7,028 nt of DNA from positions 1 to 7,028 of the forward strand of contig JALVEX010000411.1 in assembly GCA_027030435.1 (NCBI GenBank), written 5' to 3'. This document shows, in pieces, positions 5,583 to 7,028 of this stretch (within the stretch, counting starts at the first letter, position 1; each line of letters starts with the position of its first letter). The position numbers and the translations under genes are program-made. Under the pieces are notes generated by a model. That model was not told where the DNA came from, searched no databases, and saw only the letters and a program-made list of their open reading frames with translations. Origin of the DNA: Paracoccaceae bacterium (GTDB taxonomy: Bacteria > Pseudomonadota > Alphaproteobacteria > Rhodobacterales > Rhodobacteraceae).

Positions 5583-5596
5583 TGGGAGTGCGGACG

Positions 5597-6082
5597 ATGA
5601 AAACCAACCGCATTCACATCACCGACTTGTGCGGGATGCAGGTCAGTGAGATCGCCGCCTTACCGGTGGAACAGCTGGCCCTGTTGCAGGAAGAACTGGA
5701 TGCGCATCTGAGCGATGCCAGGAAACTGAAGGAGCGGCTGGACGCCGCGCTCGATCGCCGCTTCGGCCAGCGCGCCCAAGGCGTGCGCGCCTCGCACGGC
5801 AAGGACACGGGCAAGGTGCGTTTCGAGGATGGCCCGGTCACCGTCACCGCCGATCTACCCAAGCGCGTGACGTGGGATCAGCGGGAGTTGGCCGCGATCC
5901 GCGAGCGCATCGCGGCCGATGGCGACGATCCCGATCAGTACATCGGCACCATGCTGCGGGTGTGCGAGCGCAGCTTCATGGCCTGGCCGGACTGGCTGCG
6001 CGAGTTGTTCGCGCCCGCGCGCACGGTGAAGACCGGCAAGCCCGTCTATCGCCTCTCTCTGAGTGGGAGGGATGGGGTATGA
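5597..6082 (+). CDS. Small phage/ICE-type protein of unknown function (161 aa)
   Basis: I cannot name the family, though the shape and position resemble small proteins encoded next to Sak4-like ATPases in phage replication modules. Residues 24-57 form a charged helix, probably a coiled coil (LALLQEELDAHL, ARKLKERLDAALDRRF). This is followed by a strand pair GKVRFEDGPVTVTADLPKRV (72-91), the sequence TWDQRELAAIRERI, an acidic turn DGDDPDQYI, and an end that reads KTGKPVYRLSL. There is no signal peptide or membrane segment. The start was set at the ATG with GGGAG 8 bases before it; ATG 5582, overlapping the previous stop as TGATG, would add five residues. The frame is open further upstream to 5252, but that extension crosses the HTH gene and the pyrimidine tract and is not credible. 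It shares an ATGA overlap with the ATPase gene, so it may be a partner or loader of it. Confidence 0.83.
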   Translation: MKTNRIHITDLCGMQVSEIAALPVEQLALLQEELDAHLSDARKLKERLDAALDRRFGQRAQGVRASHGKDTGKVRFEDGPVTVTADLPKRVTWDQRELAAIRERIAADGDDPDQYIGTMLRVCERSFMAWPDWLRELFAPARTVKTGKPVYRLSLSGRDGV

Positions 6083-6948
6083 GCGGTTTGCCAATCATCT
6101 CCGCCGACGAGCGTCTCGCCGAGGCGCGCGGCATCAAGGGGGCCATCTTCGGTAAGTCCGGCATCGGCAAGACCAGTCTCTTGTGGACGCTGGATGCGGA
6201 CAACACGCTGTTCTTCGACTTGGAGGCTGGCGATCTGGCCATCGAGGGCTGGCCGGGGGACACCATCCGACCGCGCACGTGGAACGAATGCCGGGATTTC
6301 GCCGTCTTCATCGGCGGGCCGAACCCGGCGCTGCGGGATGATCAGCCTTACAGCGAGGCGCATTTCGCGGCCGTGTGTGAACGTTTCGGCGACCCGGCGG
6401 TGCTGGATAAGTATGACACCATCTTCATCGACTCCATCACCGTGGCCGGGCGGCTGTGTTTTCAGTGGGCGAAAGGACAGCCGCAAGCGGTTTCGGAGCG
6501 CACCGGCAAGCCGGACTTGCGTGGCGCCTACGGCTTGCACGGCCAGGAGATGATCGCCTGGCTCACCCACCTGCAGCACACGCGCGGCAAGAACGTGTGG
6601 TTCGTCGGCATCCTCGACGAGAAAACGGATGACTTCGGGCGCAAGGTGTTCACGCCGCAGATCGACGGCTCGAAGACCGGCCTGGAGCTACCCGGCATCG
6701 TCGATGAGGTCATCACCATGGCGGAGCTGCGCGAGGGCGACGGCGATCCTTACCGCGCCTTCGTCTGCCGGACGCTGAACCCTTACGGCTTTCCGGCCAA
6801 GGATCGCTCCGGTCGCCTCGAGGTGATCGAGGAGCCGCACCTGGGCCGCCTGATGGACAAGATCAGGACCGGCGCGCGGCCCACGCCGCGGGAGCTGATC
6901 CACACCATCCCCCAATCCCAACCCGATGAACAGGAGAACGCATCATGA
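6079..6948 (+). CDS. RecA-like AAA_24 family ATPase (Sak4-type phage recombination protein)
   Basis: A 289-aa P-loop ATPase of the type encoded in phage and integrative-element recombination modules. Walker A is G25-KSGI-GKT32, Walker B is TIFID at 114-118 followed by S119, and between them a strand LFFDLEAGD (44-52) contributes a likely acidic active-site position. Proteins of this AAA_24 layout include the Sak4 group, RecA/Rad51-core proteins that promote single-strand annealing with a phage SSB. The region 187-215, beginning KNVWFVGILDEKTDD, carries the next core strand. The C-terminal tail (about 270-289) is polar and probably disordered. The start is set by GGAGG at 6066-6070 and the ATGA overlap with the preceding gene. 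It overlaps the next gene by four bases. The ATPase family call is firm; the Sak4 role is inference from family and neighbours. Confidence 0.87.
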   Translation: MSGLPIISADERLAEARGIKGAIFGKSGIGKTSLLWTLDADNTLFFDLEAGDLAIEGWPGDTIRPRTWNECRDFAVFIGGPNPALRDDQPYSEAHFAAVCERFGDPAVLDKYDTIFIDSITVAGRLCFQWAKGQPQAVSERTGKPDLRGAYGLHGQEMIAWLTHLQHTRGKNVWFVGILDEKTDDFGRKVFTPQIDGSKTGLELPGIVDEVITMAELREGDGDPYRAFVCRTLNPYGFPAKDRSGRLEVIEEPHLGRLMDKIRTGARPTPRELIHTIPQSQPDEQENAS

Positions 6949-7028
6949 GCGCATGGAACGATTTCAACGACGCCGACGGCCAGTCCTCTTTCGATCTCAT
7001 CCCGAAGGGCATGGTGGTTCCGGTGAGG
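6945..7028 (+). CDS. DUF669-like phage protein, partial (N-terminus only)
   Basis: The first 28 codons are present; the gene runs off the end. The visible start, MSAWNDFNDADGQSSFDLIP then KGMVVPVR, resembles small proteins, often labelled DUF669, that follow Sak4-type ATPases in phage modules and are suspected to bind single-stranded DNA. The ATG overlaps the stop of the ATPase gene as ATGA, and CAGGAG at 6931-6936 gives a good ribosome site with an 8-base gap. The start is secure; the family call rests on a short stretch plus context. Confidence 0.72.
   Translation, partial: MSAWNDFNDADGQSSFDLIPKGMVVPVR

Noticed and set aside
5252..5596. Upstream extension of the 161-aa gene, starting with a signal-peptide-like hydrophobic stretch
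   Set aside because: The hydrophobic start is just the translation of the pyrimidine tract; the extension begins right after a terminator and overlaps the whole HTH gene in another frame.
1..7028. CRISPR array, tRNA, rRNA, insertion sequence or integrase
   Set aside because: No regular repeats with spacers, no cloverleaf or rRNA-like stretch, and no transposase or recombinase motifs were seen on either strand.

Overview
The window is high-GC DNA with tightly packed genes and overlapping stop/start codons. CTTGAC-type -35 sequences and the gene content point to an alphaproteobacterium, probably of the Rhizobiales. That placement is inference from style, since there is no rRNA or tRNA here. 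The window looks like a chromosomal DNA-repair pair followed by accessory DNA: a regulator/metalloprotease cassette with two unrecognised proteins, then the start of a phage-type or integrative-element recombination operon.

Layout. (1) 1-1807, minus strand: a YhaO-like Mre11/SbcD-family nuclease and the first 191 codons of its YhaN-like AAA ATPase partner, joined by a TAATG overlap. (2) 1808-1933: a divergent control region with two overlapping inverted repeats. (3) 1934-2993, plus strand: an XRE repressor and an ImmA/IrrE (HExxH) metallopeptidase, 10 bases apart. (4) 2994-3097: a second control region with two 7-base repeats one helical turn apart and two TCAGCTGA palindromes exactly 22 bases apart. 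(5) 3098-5204: two overlapping genes of unknown function, here called X (395 aa) and Y (314 aa); Y ends in what looks like a winged helix. (6) 5205-5372: a strong intrinsic terminator, a 65-base pyrimidine tract whose complement fits a G-quadruplex, and a 10-bp hairpin that buries the ribosome binding site of the next gene. (7) 5373-7028, plus strand: an AlpA/excisionase-like HTH protein, a small phage-type protein, a RecA-like AAA_24 ATPase of the kind found with Sak4 annealing proteins, and the start of a DUF669-like protein, all coupled by short overlaps.

How the genes may work together. The XRE/ImmA pair has the logic of phage and ICE switches, in which a metalloprotease relieves repression by a partner HTH protein, and of XRE-ImmA toxin-antitoxin or defence pairs. 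Genes X and Y follow on the same strand, have their own operator-like region, and end at a strong terminator, so the natural unit is a cassette XRE-ImmA-[operator]-X-Y. It could be a stress- or phage-responsive regulon or an undescribed defence module; the sequence alone cannot decide. The right-hand operon is a separate transcription unit with its own apparent translational gate. No integrase, att site, transposase, CRISPR array or RNA gene was found.
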